Assembly: GCA_016722505.1 (NCBI GenBank)
Contig: JADKJH010000002.1
Location: forward strand, 202,001-266,000
Reading direction: 5' to 3'
Source of the DNA: Holophagaceae bacterium
Lineage (GTDB): Bacteria > Acidobacteriota > Holophagae > Holophagales > Holophagaceae
DNA: 64,000 nt
Shown: positions 1 through 8,418 of the stretch, one piece after another
How positions within the stretch are numbered: position 1 is the stretch's first letter
Layout: the number at the start of each line of letters is the position of its first letter
Made by a program: the position numbers and the translations under genes
The notes under the pieces: model-generated
What the model was told of the DNA's origin: nothing
The model's database searches: none
What the model saw: only the letters and a program-made list of their open reading frames with translations

Positions 1-1
1 G

Positions 2-445
2 CTGGAAGGGTTCGCCCGGCATCGGGGCTTAGGGCTGGAAGGCCGCATCATCGCCATGAAAGGCGACCGCGTGACATTGGAAGTGGCGCCTGGCAAGCGG
101 TTCGAGGCACGGGCCGGTGAGCTCGATGCCCTGCATCGCAAGGACCTCGATCCTCCGAAAACGAAAGAAGGCCACGTGCGGGTGCATGTGGATAGCAACA
201 ATGCCTGGGAAGAATTGAATCTCATCGGCCGCGCAAGCGATGACGTGGACACCGAGATCCATCGCTTTGTGGAAAGCGCCATCGCCGGGGGCCGCCTGCA
301 CATCCGCATCGTCCACGGCCATGGCACCGGCAAGCTGAAAAGCGCCGTACGCCTAGCCTTGCAAGGGCATCCCGGCATCAAGGGCATCGAGGACGCCCCC
401 TTGAGCCAAGGCGGAGCCGGAGCCACGCTCGTCACCCTAAGATGA
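2..445 (+). CDS. mutS2: MutS2, C-terminal fragment with Smr domain (5' end outside window)
   Basis: The reading frame is open from the window edge and ends in a TGA, so only the last ~147 residues are visible. The C-terminal ~85 residues match an Smr domain: a hydrophobic strand with ELNLIGR (usually LDLRG), a helix with conserved acidic residues, then the signature RIVHGHGTGKLKSAVR, which corresponds to the family's H-G-x-G-x-L motif. Upstream is a basic KOW/linker-like stretch ending in a strand before the Smr domain, as in MutS2. MutS2 proteins bind branched DNA or collided ribosomes, and the Smr domain is the nuclease or ribosome-contact module. Calling it MutS2 rather than a stand-alone Smr protein is inferred from the preceding segment. 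Confidence 0.8.
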   Translation: MEGFARHRGLGLEGRIIAMKGDRVTLEVAPGKRFEARAGELDALHRKDLDPPKTKEGHVRVHVDSNNAWEELNLIGRASDDVDTEIHRFVESAIAGGRLHIRIVHGHGTGKLKSAVRLALQGHPGIKGIEDAPLSQGGAGATLVTLR

Positions 446-511
446 GCTATGTATTGCGGCTCCTACACGCGAAATCCCTGGGTGGACCTTGATATTGCCT
501 ATCATCTCCCG

Positions 512-1822
512 TCAAGGCGCCGTGGCCACGAACACCGCATGTCCGGTAATGATCACAAGATCTCCATTGGGAAGGACAGCCACGCCAAGGGGTTCGCGGA
601 GCGAGGCGGGGAACGGCCCAGGCGCAGCATCCTGGACTCCCGGTTGTCCAACAATGGTCGAAACCTGACCACCAGAAGTGATCTTGCGGATGGTTCCATT
701 CTCAGCATCCGCCACATAAAGATTGGAGCTACCGTCTATGGAAATCTGCACCGGAGTATGAAATCGGGCGGCAATGCCCAGGCCATCCACAGAACCCGCC
801 AACCCGGCAGTTCCCGCGAAGGTCGTCACCTGGCCCGCAGGCGTGATCTTCCTGATGGTCTGATAATCCTCATCGGCGACGAAGATATTCCCCAGTGGAT
901 CCACGGCGGGGCCCGTCACATAACCGAAGGAAGCGGCCGGTCCGCTTCCATCTGATGAACCCGTGACGCCAGCGGTTCCCGCGAGGGTTGTGACGAAACC
1001 TGCTGCCGAAACCTTGCGGATCGTGTGGTTGTTGCTGTCGGTCACGATCAGGTTTCCCGAGTGATCCATAGTCATGCCGTTAGGAGAATAGAAAAGGGCG
1101 GTATTGGGTGCGCCATCCAGAGAACCCTGAATATTTAATGTCCCGCAAAGCGTGCTCACCACACCACCGCTGACCTTCCGGATCAGCTGATTGAAAGCAT
1201 CCATCACATACAGATTTCCACCGGCATCGAAGGCATTGCCCCGGGGCAGATTCAACTTCGCAGTGGCCACAGGCCCATCCTGATACCCCGAGCTGCCAAT
1301 GGTCCCGACCACAGTAGTGACTACGCCCGCCGAGGTCACTTTGCGGATGGCGTGGTTGGATGCGTCGCTGATGAAGGCATTTCCCTGGGCATCCAGGCTC
1401 ACGTAGATGGGCCGGTTGAACCGCGCTGCGACACCATTCCCATCCGCCGCCCCAGCGGTGGCCGGGTCCCCCGCCAGCAGCGAGAGCCCCCGGGCCACCA
1501 CTGTCACTGTCTTAGTGTCGGAAGCACCACCACCAGTGGCCACCAGCGTGTAGGTCTGACGCCGTGTCGGTGTCACCGTGGCGGATGTCTGCGTCACAGG
1601 CAGCGACACTCCATCCAGCGTAAGAGTGGCGGGGGTCGGGTTGATCGACCAGGATAGTGTTGCGCCCACACCTTGGTTCACTTGGGAGGCGCTGGAGGTG
1701 AAGGCCGTGATAGCCACTCCCGCGGGTCCAGGGTCTGGGCCCGGACCGGAGCTGCTGCTACTGCATCCACTGAGAAGGCCAGCAATGAGTATGATGAAGC
1801 CAAGCAAAAACCGCGATTTCAT
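512..1822 (-). CDS. NHL-repeat beta-propeller lipoprotein with Ig-like domain
   Basis: 436 residues from an ATG preceded by AGGAG with 5 nt spacing; the frame continues further upstream but without a signal sequence. The N-terminus MKSRFLLGFIILIAGLLSGC is a lipoprotein signal with a lipobox ending in Cys, followed by a Ser/Gly/Pro linker. Residues ~35-115 form an Ig-like domain. The rest holds about six NHL-type repeats of ~55-59 residues with recurring 'NAFISD..NHAIRKV' and 'GNLYV.D' cores, so a six-bladed propeller is expected. NHL propellers bind ligands or proteins; the substrate here is unknown. The protein is predicted to be membrane-anchored and exposed to the periplasm or outside. Confidence 0.85.
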   Translation of the reverse strand: MKSRFLLGFIILIAGLLSGCSSSSSGPGPDPGPAGVAITAFTSSASQVNQGVGATLSWSINPTPATLTLDGVSLPVTQTSATVTPTRRQTYTLVATGGGASDTKTVTVVARGLSLLAGDPATAGAADGNGVAARFNRPIYVSLDAQGNAFISDASNHAIRKVTSAGVVTTVVGTIGSSGYQDGPVATAKLNLPRGNAFDAGGNLYVMDAFNQLIRKVSGGVVSTLCGTLNIQGSLDGAPNTALFYSPNGMTMDHSGNLIVTDSNNHTIRKVSAAGFVTTLAGTAGVTGSSDGSGPAASFGYVTGPAVDPLGNIFVADEDYQTIRKITPAGQVTTFAGTAGLAGSVDGLGIAARFHTPVQISIDGSSNLYVADAENGTIRKITSGGQVSTIVGQPGVQDAAPGPFPASLREPLGVAVLPNGDLVIITGHAVFVATAP

Positions 1823-1972
1823 ACATACTCCTGCTGAATCTAAGGCCAGCTTAGTCTCATTTCCTAACGACACAATGGACCGGTTTGGCAATTCCTCGCT
1901 GGACCAGTTGTGAAAAACTCTCTGAGTCTGGAACACCTGCCACACTCGAATATTGAAAATCGAAAGGGTTTC

Positions 1973-2398
1973 ATGACCACCATCGCCACCGACACCGCCA
2001 CCCTTGCCGTTCCCGCTGAGCAGCTCTTTACGTTTCTTGCGGACCTCTCCAACCACCGGGCCTTTTTGGAACCCGAGGCCAGGGATTTCAGCGGCGATGC
2101 AGACAGCCACCGTTACAAGATCGAGGTGATGGGCATGACCATGCCCGTAGAAGCGATCGCCGGAGAAAAGGTTTCGCCTACCCTCGTCACCCTTGTTCCC
2201 GGCGCGAAAAAAATGTTCGACCACACCCTGCGCTTCGAGATCACACCGAGTGGTGATGGATGCTTGCTACGGATCCAGGATGAGGCCGACCTGCCTGCAA
2301 TGATGAAGATGATGGGCGCCGAGAAACTCCTGAAGGCCCAGTTGGACAGCGCCCTGGCGAAGATCCAGGAACTGGCGAAGGAAGGCAAGCTGGGATAA
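1973..2398 (+). CDS. SRPBCC-like (START-fold) small protein
   Basis: 141 residues. The start MTTIATDTATL is chosen because GAAAGGG lies just upstream; an in-frame ATG 21 codons earlier adds an unlikely leader. The pattern is that of the SRPBCC/polyketide-cyclase-like fold: an N-terminal strand, a helix 'VPAEQLFTFLADLSNHRAFL', central beta strands, and a long C-terminal amphipathic helix ending in 'LKAQLDSALAKIQELAKEG'. Members bind hydrophobic ligands in a cavity, and no catalytic signature is visible. There is no signal peptide, so it is probably cytoplasmic. It is transcribed away from the NHL lipoprotein and is followed by a strong terminator at 2514. Function unknown. Confidence 0.75.
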   Translation: MTTIATDTATLAVPAEQLFTFLADLSNHRAFLEPEARDFSGDADSHRYKIEVMGMTMPVEAIAGEKVSPTLVTLVPGAKKMFDHTLRFEITPSGDGCLLRIQDEADLPAMMKMMGAEKLLKAQLDSALAKIQELAKEGKLG

Positions 2399-2513
2399 AA
2401 ATCGGCGAGCCACGAACTTCAATCAAGCCAAAATAGGGCCGGTGATTAGATTCATTTTTCTCCGGTTGATGCGATACTTCCTCGCTTGGCAGGCAATTCA
2501 AAGGCAAAAGGAA

Positions 2514-2537
2514 GGGCACCGAAGGGTGCCCTTTTTT
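2514..2537 (+). terminator. Rho-independent terminator after the SRPBCC-like gene
   Basis: A 7-bp GGGCACC/GGTGCCC stem with a GAAG loop is followed by six T residues. An AA/TT extension lengthens the stem by two pairs. It lies 115 nt after the upstream stop and faces the convergent DUF255 gene. The rest of the 2399-2667 gap holds only a 7-bp inverted repeat (AGATCGC/GCGATCT, 2614-2635) without a T tract. Confidence 0.8.
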
Positions 2538-2667
2538 CGGGTCGCAGCTCTGCGGATACCTAGAAGATCCACATGCTGGAAGGGCAGGCAGGGAATGGCC
2601 GCCCCCTTGTTTAAGATCGCTGAGTTCTGCGATCTCAAGACTCAAGATGAGCTTTTCAGGTCCGCCC

Positions 2668-4683
2668 TCAAGGGAAAAATTTGGGAGAAGTTTGGAGCAG
2701 CAACGATCGCAGGTTCGACGCATCCTCAACGGGTGCCATACATGAATTTTTTTCACAAACGAAAGCCAATGGAAGGCCGCTCATCGAAGCTTTACCCACA
2801 TGCAGAGGAAGCGTTGGATCTGCGCCTGCCCAGGTCAAAACGCGATGCGGAAGAAACAACTTGTGAACCTCTGCAAGCAAGCTTCCCGCTTTCTGCAGAT
2901 CGCCCGCCATCACAATTTCCAGGGACGGCCGCAGTGCCAGATCCAATGCATTGATCATGCCTGGAAAGGCCCGAGGTGCCTTTTTCATCCAAGGCGCGAA
3001 ACACGTCAGGATGCGCTCGGCCGAAATCCTGAAATCATCCCGATCCAGATGCCTTGCAAGGCGGAGCAAGGCCGTTACCGCCAAGGTGTTGCCACTGGGA
3101 ACCGCGTTGTCGAAGCCCGGTTTCTGCCGGAACAGAAGATCGCTCCTGCCTGCTTCGGTGCTGAAGAATCCACCGTCCTTGGTGTCTTCAAACTTGCCGC
3201 GCATCACATCAGCCAGCTGCTCCGCCCACCGCAGCCAATGGGCCTCGAAGGTGGCTTCGTAGACATCCACCAATCCATTCGCCACGGCGGCGTAGTCCTC
3301 TAGAAAGCCCGGGGTGTGAGCGCCACCCCGGCGATAGACGCGGAGGAGCACGCCATCCTTCCAAAGCTCACGCTGGATGAACGCCGCACAGGCCTTCGCG
3401 GCATCCAGATAGCGGCTGTCACCCACGATTTGAGCTCCGTGGGCGAAGGCCGAAAGCGCAAGGCCGTTCCAGGCCGCCAGCACCTTGTCGTCCTTTCCTG
3501 GGCGGACACGTGCGTCGCGGAACTTGCGTAATTTCCCACGCAGCCCGATCAAGGCTGCATCTTGGTCTTTGGGGAAATCCCCATTGCGATCAAATAGGTG
3601 CAGCACGGAAGCGCCATGCTCGAAGTTGCCGCCCGCCGTGATGCCATAGGCCTCGCAGAACCGGGGCGCTTCATCCCCCAAGGCTTGCCGCACTTCTTGA
3701 GGGGTGAAAACGTAGAACTTTCCCTCTTCGCCTTCGCTGTCGGCGTCTTCCGAAGAATGGATGCCACCTGATTCATCCAGCATGTCCCGCAGCAGGTAAT
3801 CCAGGCATTCCTTGGCAGTGGACGCGTATTTTGAGTCGCCCGTTTTCTGGAAGGCCGCCAGGTAACAGCACACGAGTTGCGCATTGTCATAGAGCATTTT
3901 TTCGAAATGGGGCACCAGCCATTGCGAGTCCACGCTGTAGCGGGAAAAACCGCCGCCCAGGTGGTCGTACATGCCGCCTTCCCACATGGCATCGAGCGTC
4001 CTGATGGCCATGCGCTGATCAGCCACCGACCCCCGCCGAAGGACCAGTTCGATGGCCATGTGGCCGGGAAATTTCGGTGCGCCACCAAAACCGCCCCACC
4101 GGGAATCGAAGCCGCTACGCAATTGTTGAAGCGCATTTTCAAACACGCCTTCATCGGGCAATGTGTCCCCCGCTGCGAGGCTCGCCTGGCGTTCCAGATC
4201 CTGGGTCAATTCCGCAGCCTGTTCGACCACCGCAGAGCGTCGCTCCCTCCACAGCTCGGCGATCCGCTTCAACAGGGGGATGAACCCTGGCATTCCCCTC
4301 GCCCGTTGCGGTGGAAAGTAGGTGCCGCCGTAGAAAGGCCGGAGATCCGGTGTGAGCCAGACGCTCATGGGCCAGCCTCCATGGCCGGTCAGCGTCTGCA
4401 CCGCGTCCATGTACAGGTCGTCGAGGTCGGGCCGCTCCTCCCGGTCCACCTTGATGGGGATGAAATGGGTGTTCAGGATTTCCGCCACTTCTGGATTCTC
4501 GAAGGACTCCCGTTCCATCACATGGCACCAGTGGCAGGCACTGTAGCCGATGGAAAGGAAGATCGGCCGTTCCAGATCCTTGGCTTCCTGCAGGGCCGCC
4601 GCGTCCCAAGGCCGCCAGTCCACGGGGTTATGGGCGTGCTGAAGCAGGTAGGGACTAAGGCTTTCGGTGAGGCGATTGGCCAT
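2668..4683 (-). CDS. DUF255 thioredoxin-fold protein (YyaL/SPATA20 family)
   Basis: 671 residues from MANRLTESLSPYLLQHA. This start matches the family's conserved beginning (N-R-L-x-x-x-x-S-P-Y-L-x-Q-H-A-x-N-P-V-D-W). A CxxC (C50-H-W-C53) sits in 'SIGYSACHWCHVM', followed by 'DREERPDLD' and 'TGHGGWPMSVWLTP', all hallmarks of the N-terminal thioredoxin-like domain. The remaining ~500 residues form the (alpha/alpha)6-type domain seen in this family ('GGFGGAPKFPG', 'MYDHLGGGFSRYSVD', 'HFEKMLYDNAQL'). The biochemical role of the family is not settled; a redox or sugar-epimerase-related function has been proposed from the folds. Length is near the family norm (~680). It is divergent from ffh. Confidence 0.92.
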   Translation of the reverse strand: MANRLTESLSPYLLQHAHNPVDWRPWDAAALQEAKDLERPIFLSIGYSACHWCHVMERESFENPEVAEILNTHFIPIKVDREERPDLDDLYMDAVQTLTGHGGWPMSVWLTPDLRPFYGGTYFPPQRARGMPGFIPLLKRIAELWRERRSAVVEQAAELTQDLERQASLAAGDTLPDEGVFENALQQLRSGFDSRWGGFGGAPKFPGHMAIELVLRRGSVADQRMAIRTLDAMWEGGMYDHLGGGFSRYSVDSQWLVPHFEKMLYDNAQLVCCYLAAFQKTGDSKYASTAKECLDYLLRDMLDESGGIHSSEDADSEGEEGKFYVFTPQEVRQALGDEAPRFCEAYGITAGGNFEHGASVLHLFDRNGDFPKDQDAALIGLRGKLRKFRDARVRPGKDDKVLAAWNGLALSAFAHGAQIVGDSRYLDAAKACAAFIQRELWKDGVLLRVYRRGGAHTPGFLEDYAAVANGLVDVYEATFEAHWLRWAEQLADVMRGKFEDTKDGGFFSTEAGRSDLLFRQKPGFDNAVPSGNTLAVTALLRLARHLDRDDFRISAERILTCFAPWMKKAPRAFPGMINALDLALRPSLEIVMAGDLQKAGSLLAEVHKLFLPHRVLTWAGADPTLPLHVGKASMSGLPLAFVCEKNSCMAPVEDASNLRSLLLQTSPKFFP

Positions 4684-4812
4684 GAAGGCTCCGGACCTCC
4701 ATTTCATCACATGCCGGAGCCACGGGCCGCTCTCCCTGGATTCTTTTCAGAGGGGATCCAGAGGACCTCACCGTAGAATGGAGGATTGGCCGCGACAGGC
4801 CCTGGATGCCGC

Positions 4813-6186
4813 ATGTTTGATTCCCTCACCGAAAAATTAAGCAAGGCCATGAAGGCCCTCCGGGGCCAGTCGAAGCTCACGGAATCCAATATTGACGAGG
4901 CTTTGCGGGAAGTGCGCATGGCGCTTCTGGAAGCCGACGTGCATGTAGCTGTGGCGCGCACTTTTCTCACCCGTGTGAAAGAAAAAGCGCTTGGCGCTGA
5001 GGTGCTTCAGGGACTGAATCCTGGCCAGGCATTCATTGACATCGTCCACAAAGAACTCGTGGAGATCATGGGCGGCCAGGCGGACGAAAAGCCGCTGAGT
5101 TTCGCCGCCCAACCGCCGACTGTGGTGATGATGGTGGGCCTTCAGGGCGCCGGCAAAACCACCACCTGCGGCAAGCTGGCCAAGTTCCTGAAGAAAAACG
5201 GCAGTTCGCCCTTGCTGGTGCCGGCGGATGTCTACCGTCCTGCCGCCATCGAGCAGTTGCATGTGGTCGCCAAGGATGCGGGCATCCCGAGTTTCCACCA
5301 CGAGAGCAAGAACCCCGTGGAGATCTGCGAAGCTGCCCTGAAGGAAGCCAAGCTCAAAGGCTGGGATGTAGTGATCCTGGATACCGCCGGCCGCCTGCAT
5401 CTGGATGAGACTTTGATGGCGGAACTGTCCCGCATCAAGGCCGCCTGTGAACCCTCCGAAATTCTTTTCGTGGCCGATGCCATGACCGGCCAGGATGCAG
5501 TCCGCTCGGCGGGTTCCTTCCATGAGCAGCTTGGCATCACCGGCGTTATCCTCACCAAGACCGATGGAGATACCAGAGGTGGCGCGGCCTTCAGCATCAA
5601 GCAGGCCACTGGCCGACCCATCAAGTTCACTGGTTCGGGCGAAAAACTTGACGATTTCGAGCGCTTCCATCCTGACCGCATGGCGCAGCGGATACTCGGC
5701 ATGGGAGATGTGCTCAGCCTCATCGAACACGCCAAAGACAAGATTGACGAGAAGGATGCGGAACGATTGGCCAACCGCATGGCCAAGAACCAGTTCACGC
5801 TCGAAGACATGCGCCAGCAATTCCAGCAAGTGTCGAAACTCGGCAGCATGACCAAGATCATGGGAATGCTTCCATTGCCGGGTATCACGAAGGAGCAAAA
5901 GGAACAGATGGCCGGCTTGGCCACGGACAAACGTATGAAGCACCTGACGGCGATCCTGGATTCCATGACGCCCAAGGAGCGGGCCAATCACAATCTGCTG
6001 GACGCCAAGCGCAAACGCCGTGTGGCTGGAGGTTCAGGGCGCTCAGTGCAGGAAGTGAACCAGCTGATTAAGCAGTATCTGGAAATGAAGAAAATGATGA
6101 CCCAGATGAACGATCCAAAATTCATGACCCGCATGCAGCGCATGGCCGGAGCCATGAAGGGCGGTGGCATGGGATCGCCGTTCTAA
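4813..6186 (+). CDS. ffh: Signal recognition particle protein Ffh
   Basis: 457 residues. SRP54 GTPase that, with 4.5S RNA and FtsY, targets nascent membrane proteins to the translocon. The N domain covers residues 1-90. In the G domain, the P-loop GLQGAGKTTT is at ~109-118, DTAGRLH is the G3 motif, and TKTDGDTRGGAA is the G4 region plus insertion. The Met-rich M domain follows ('MTKIMGMLP', 'MKKMMTQMNDPKFMTRMQ'), ending in the usual 'GGMGSPF'. The start MFDSLTEKL is chosen by homology; a TTG nine codons upstream is possible but GGAGGA abuts it. No SRP RNA gene was recognised in the window. The next gene follows after 4 nt, so the two are likely co-transcribed. Confidence 0.95.
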   Translation: MFDSLTEKLSKAMKALRGQSKLTESNIDEALREVRMALLEADVHVAVARTFLTRVKEKALGAEVLQGLNPGQAFIDIVHKELVEIMGGQADEKPLSFAAQPPTVVMMVGLQGAGKTTTCGKLAKFLKKNGSSPLLVPADVYRPAAIEQLHVVAKDAGIPSFHHESKNPVEICEAALKEAKLKGWDVVILDTAGRLHLDETLMAELSRIKAACEPSEILFVADAMTGQDAVRSAGSFHEQLGITGVILTKTDGDTRGGAAFSIKQATGRPIKFTGSGEKLDDFERFHPDRMAQRILGMGDVLSLIEHAKDKIDEKDAERLANRMAKNQFTLEDMRQQFQQVSKLGSMTKIMGMLPLPGITKEQKEQMAGLATDKRMKHLTAILDSMTPKERANHNLLDAKRKRRVAGGSGRSVQEVNQLIKQYLEMKKMMTQMNDPKFMTRMQRMAGAMKGGGMGSPF

Positions 6187-6190
6187 TCAG

Positions 6191-7708
6191 ATGGACGATC
6201 CCGGCTCCGGCATCAAGCATCCTGTCTCAGACTTGGCGGTCTATCGAGCCGCCGTCGAACACGACCCCGATGACTCGGAGGGTGTGTTCCAGCTCGCGCT
6301 GAAATATCGCGATGCGGGCCTGCCGCTGGACTCCATCCACTGGTTCCAAAAGCGTCTGGAACAGGGTGGCTGGGTCGAGGAGCTTTGGTATTCCAGGTAC
6401 CAAATCTGCTTGATCCATCAATCCCTCGGGAATATGAAAGAGGCCGATGAATGGGGCCGGAACGCCTTCCAATACCGTCCGGGGCGGGCTGAGGCCGCCC
6501 TGGCCCTGGGCCGCATCGCGCTGGCGGGTGGCAAAGCCGCCATGGCAGTGCTGTACGCGAACATGGCCGCCAATACACCCGTTTCCCGGGATGTCCTGTT
6601 TCCCGACCCCGCCGCCTACGGACTCGAGCCCTGGATGCTCATCTCCGTGGCTGCCTATTATGCAGGGCTTCCTGGACTTGGCCTCAAGGCCTGTGATCGC
6701 GTTCTCGCCATGCGAGGAGTTTCCTGGGACCAGAAAAACCAGACCCGGAACAATGCCTTCTTTTATCTGGAACCCTGTCCAGGCGAAATGCTCCGGTTCG
6801 ATTTGTCCCCGCCACTCATTGAGGGAAACCTTACCGAGCGCTATCGTCCCTTGAATCCATCGCTCTGGCTGGATGGGGAAACAGGAAGGCGCTACGGCAA
6901 CATCCGGCATGTGAATTTCAATACCGATGGTGGAAATTACACATCCTTGGCTCCTGACCAGCAGATCCGCACGCGAAATTTCTGGGTGGAGTGGGATCCA
7001 ACTGGAAAGCTTTTACAATCCTTTGAAATCGTTGACGGGCTGAATTGGGAAAAGATCGAGTACCCCGTCAAAGGCCTTGAAGATCTGCGCATCTTTTTTC
7101 ACCACGGCCGGTGGAAGTTCACCTGCACTTCGCACGAAAAGACGGGGCTGCCTCAGATGATGCTTGGAGTCTTGACCGTGGATCCTGATCGCGACAGCCA
7201 GCGCTGGATGATCGAAAGCCTTCATCACCTTCAAGGCGCGGATGTCCAACCTATCGAGAAGAACTGGCTGCCTTTCCTCGACGACTCGGGCGAATTGAAA
7301 ATCCTGTACCACTCGGACCCGACCCGCATCGGACATTTGGACGAGGACACCGCAGAACTGTTCATTGACACGGTCCATTCCCCCCAATGGAACGGTGAGG
7401 ATTTCCGCGGCTCCGCGCCACCCATACCTTTTCGGGATGGGTATCTCTATCTCATCCACGAAGTCGCCTTCCAGGAATGGCGGCGGTACACGCACCGGTT
7501 TATTTGGATGGATCATCAATACAAGATCCAGCGGGTTTCCATGCCCTTCTATTTCGACACCCCTGGCGTGGAGTTCGCCACAGGGCTGGCATGGGATGGA
7601 ACATTCCTTTGGGTGGGTTACGGATGGGAGGATAAGGAGGCCAGGCTTCGCCGCATGACCGGACAGGAGCTGGATTCACTCTGGCGGTCCCCGGAATCCA
7701 TAAGCTGA
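6191..7708 (+). CDS. TPR protein with glycosidase-like beta-propeller region
   Basis: 505 residues starting 4 nt after ffh, without a clear ribosome-binding site, suggesting translational coupling. Residues ~1-190 are TPR-like helical pairs ('LALKYRDAGLPLDSIHWFQKRLEQ', 'EAALALGRIALAGG', 'ISVAAYYAGLPGLGLKACDRVL'). Residues ~215-505 resemble the five-bladed propellers found next to TPR and glycosyltransferase modules: 'LNPSLWLDG', 'IRHVNFN', 'RTRNFWVEWDP', 'VKGLEDLRIFFHHGRW', 'IEKNWLPFLD', 'YHSDPTRI'. The conserved acidic residues of GH43/GH130-type enzymes cannot be assigned with confidence, so sugar binding or glycosidase activity is an inference from fold. No signal peptide or membrane segment is present. 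Confidence 0.75.
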   Translation: MDDPGSGIKHPVSDLAVYRAAVEHDPDDSEGVFQLALKYRDAGLPLDSIHWFQKRLEQGGWVEELWYSRYQICLIHQSLGNMKEADEWGRNAFQYRPGRAEAALALGRIALAGGKAAMAVLYANMAANTPVSRDVLFPDPAAYGLEPWMLISVAAYYAGLPGLGLKACDRVLAMRGVSWDQKNQTRNNAFFYLEPCPGEMLRFDLSPPLIEGNLTERYRPLNPSLWLDGETGRRYGNIRHVNFNTDGGNYTSLAPDQQIRTRNFWVEWDPTGKLLQSFEIVDGLNWEKIEYPVKGLEDLRIFFHHGRWKFTCTSHEKTGLPQMMLGVLTVDPDRDSQRWMIESLHHLQGADVQPIEKNWLPFLDDSGELKILYHSDPTRIGHLDEDTAELFIDTVHSPQWNGEDFRGSAPPIPFRDGYLYLIHEVAFQEWRRYTHRFIWMDHQYKIQRVSMPFYFDTPGVEFATGLAWDGTFLWVGYGWEDKEARLRRMTGQELDSLWRSPESIS

Positions 7709-7737
7709 TCCACATTCCAGCTCCCAGGAATTTCCCC

Positions 7738-7766
7738 TTGGGAAATCACTTATCCCGAGATAAACT
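7738..7766 (+). promoter_or_regulatory. Candidate sigma70-type promoter for rpsP
   Basis: TTGGGA (7738-7743) and TAAACT (7761-7766) are separated by 17 nt and lie 21 nt before the rpsP start codon. A 7-bp inverted repeat ATTTCCC/GGGAAAT (7730-7746) overlaps the -35 box and could be a weak terminator stem for the preceding gene. The element matches are partial (about 4 of 6 each). Confidence 0.4.
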
Positions 7767-7786
7767 GATTCGCTCAAGGAGTACCC

Positions 7787-8029
7787 ATGCTTTCCATTCG
7801 TCTAGCTCGTAACGGCGCCAAAAAACGCCCTTTCTACCACATCGTCGTCAGCGAGAACGATCGCATTCCAACCGGCCAAGCCATCGAGGTGCTGGGTTTT
7901 GTGAACCCCATCGCAACCTCCGGCGAGACCGTCCGCATTGATGCGGATAAAGCCAAGGCCTGGATCGCCAAGGGTGCCAGCCCTTCCAAGACGGTGGTGG
8001 ACCTCTTCAAGAAGCACGCGATTCTTTAG
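7787..8029 (+). CDS. rpsP: 30S ribosomal protein S16
   Basis: 80 residues, the normal S16 size. The signature N-terminus MLSIRLARNGAKKRPFYHIV and the central 'IEVLGFVNP' are diagnostic; 'AKAWIAKGASPSKTVVDLFKK' matches the family C-terminus. A good ribosome-binding site (AAGGAG) lies 6 nt upstream. It assembles into the small ribosomal subunit at the 16S 5' domain. In most bacteria it begins an operon with khpA, rimM, trmD and rplS; here the first three are present but a strong hairpin follows rpsP directly. Confidence 0.97.
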   Translation: MLSIRLARNGAKKRPFYHIVVSENDRIPTGQAIEVLGFVNPIATSGETVRIDADKAKAWIAKGASPSKTVVDLFKKHAIL

Positions 8030-8050
8030 GCTCCTGGCCTTAGGATCTTG

Positions 8051-8098
8051 AAAGCCGGGCCCGTCTGCACATGGTGCGACCTCGGGCCCGGCTTTTTT
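8051..8098 (+). terminator. Strong hairpin terminator or attenuator between rpsP and khpA
   Basis: A 13-nt arm AAAGCCGGGCCCG (8051-8063) pairs perfectly with CGGGCCCGGCTTT (8083-8095), with a 19-nt loop and a run of six T (8093-8098). It lies 21 nt after the rpsP stop and 14 nt before the khpA start, so it probably sets a high S16 to KhpA/RimM ratio by partial termination. Confidence 0.85.
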
Positions 8099-8112
8099 CA
8101 GTCGAGGATGTC

Positions 8113-8418
8113 ATGACCGCTGATTTTGAAGCCTTTCTCAAAGACGTCCTGAGTCCCCTGGTGGACCACCCGGAGGCGCTGCGCATCGAAGTCCGGGAGG
8201 CTGGCAGGAAACGTGAAATCGTGATTTTCGCCGAGCAGGTGGATCGCGGGCGCATCATCGGCAAGAGCGGGCGGATGATCTCATCGCTTCGCACGCTGGT
8301 GCAGGCGGCAGGCGAAAAGAATGGCCTTGCCGTGAACCTGGAACTCTTCGACGAGGATGAAAAAGATCGGCCCCGTCGAGCCCGCGTTGACCATTCAGAT
8401 CCCACCACGGAAGCTTGA
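8113..8418 (+). CDS. khpA: KH-domain RNA-binding protein KhpA
   Basis: 101 residues from an ATG with GAGGA upstream; an in-frame start 14 codons earlier lies inside the terminator loop and is rejected. The single type II KH domain shows 'LVDHPEALRIEV' and the GxxG loop in 'GRIIGKSGRMISSLRTLV', as in KhpA. A charged tail of ~20 residues (DEDEKDRPRRARVDH) extends beyond the usual ~78-residue length. KhpA proteins bind structured RNA, often with KhpB, and affect division or sRNA function. The TGA stop shares one base with the rimM start. Confidence 0.9.
   Translation: MTADFEAFLKDVLSPLVDHPEALRIEVREAGRKREIVIFAEQVDRGRIIGKSGRMISSLRTLVQAAGEKNGLAVNLELFDEDEKDRPRRARVDHSDPTTEA

Noticed and set aside
2442..2954. 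170-codon plus-strand frame across the first terminator and the DUF255 3' end
   Set aside because: It crosses a clear terminator hairpin and overlaps the real gene antisense.
4837..5991. 384-codon frame antisense to ffh
   Set aside because: Same reason: opposite a full-length conserved gene, with no recognisable features.
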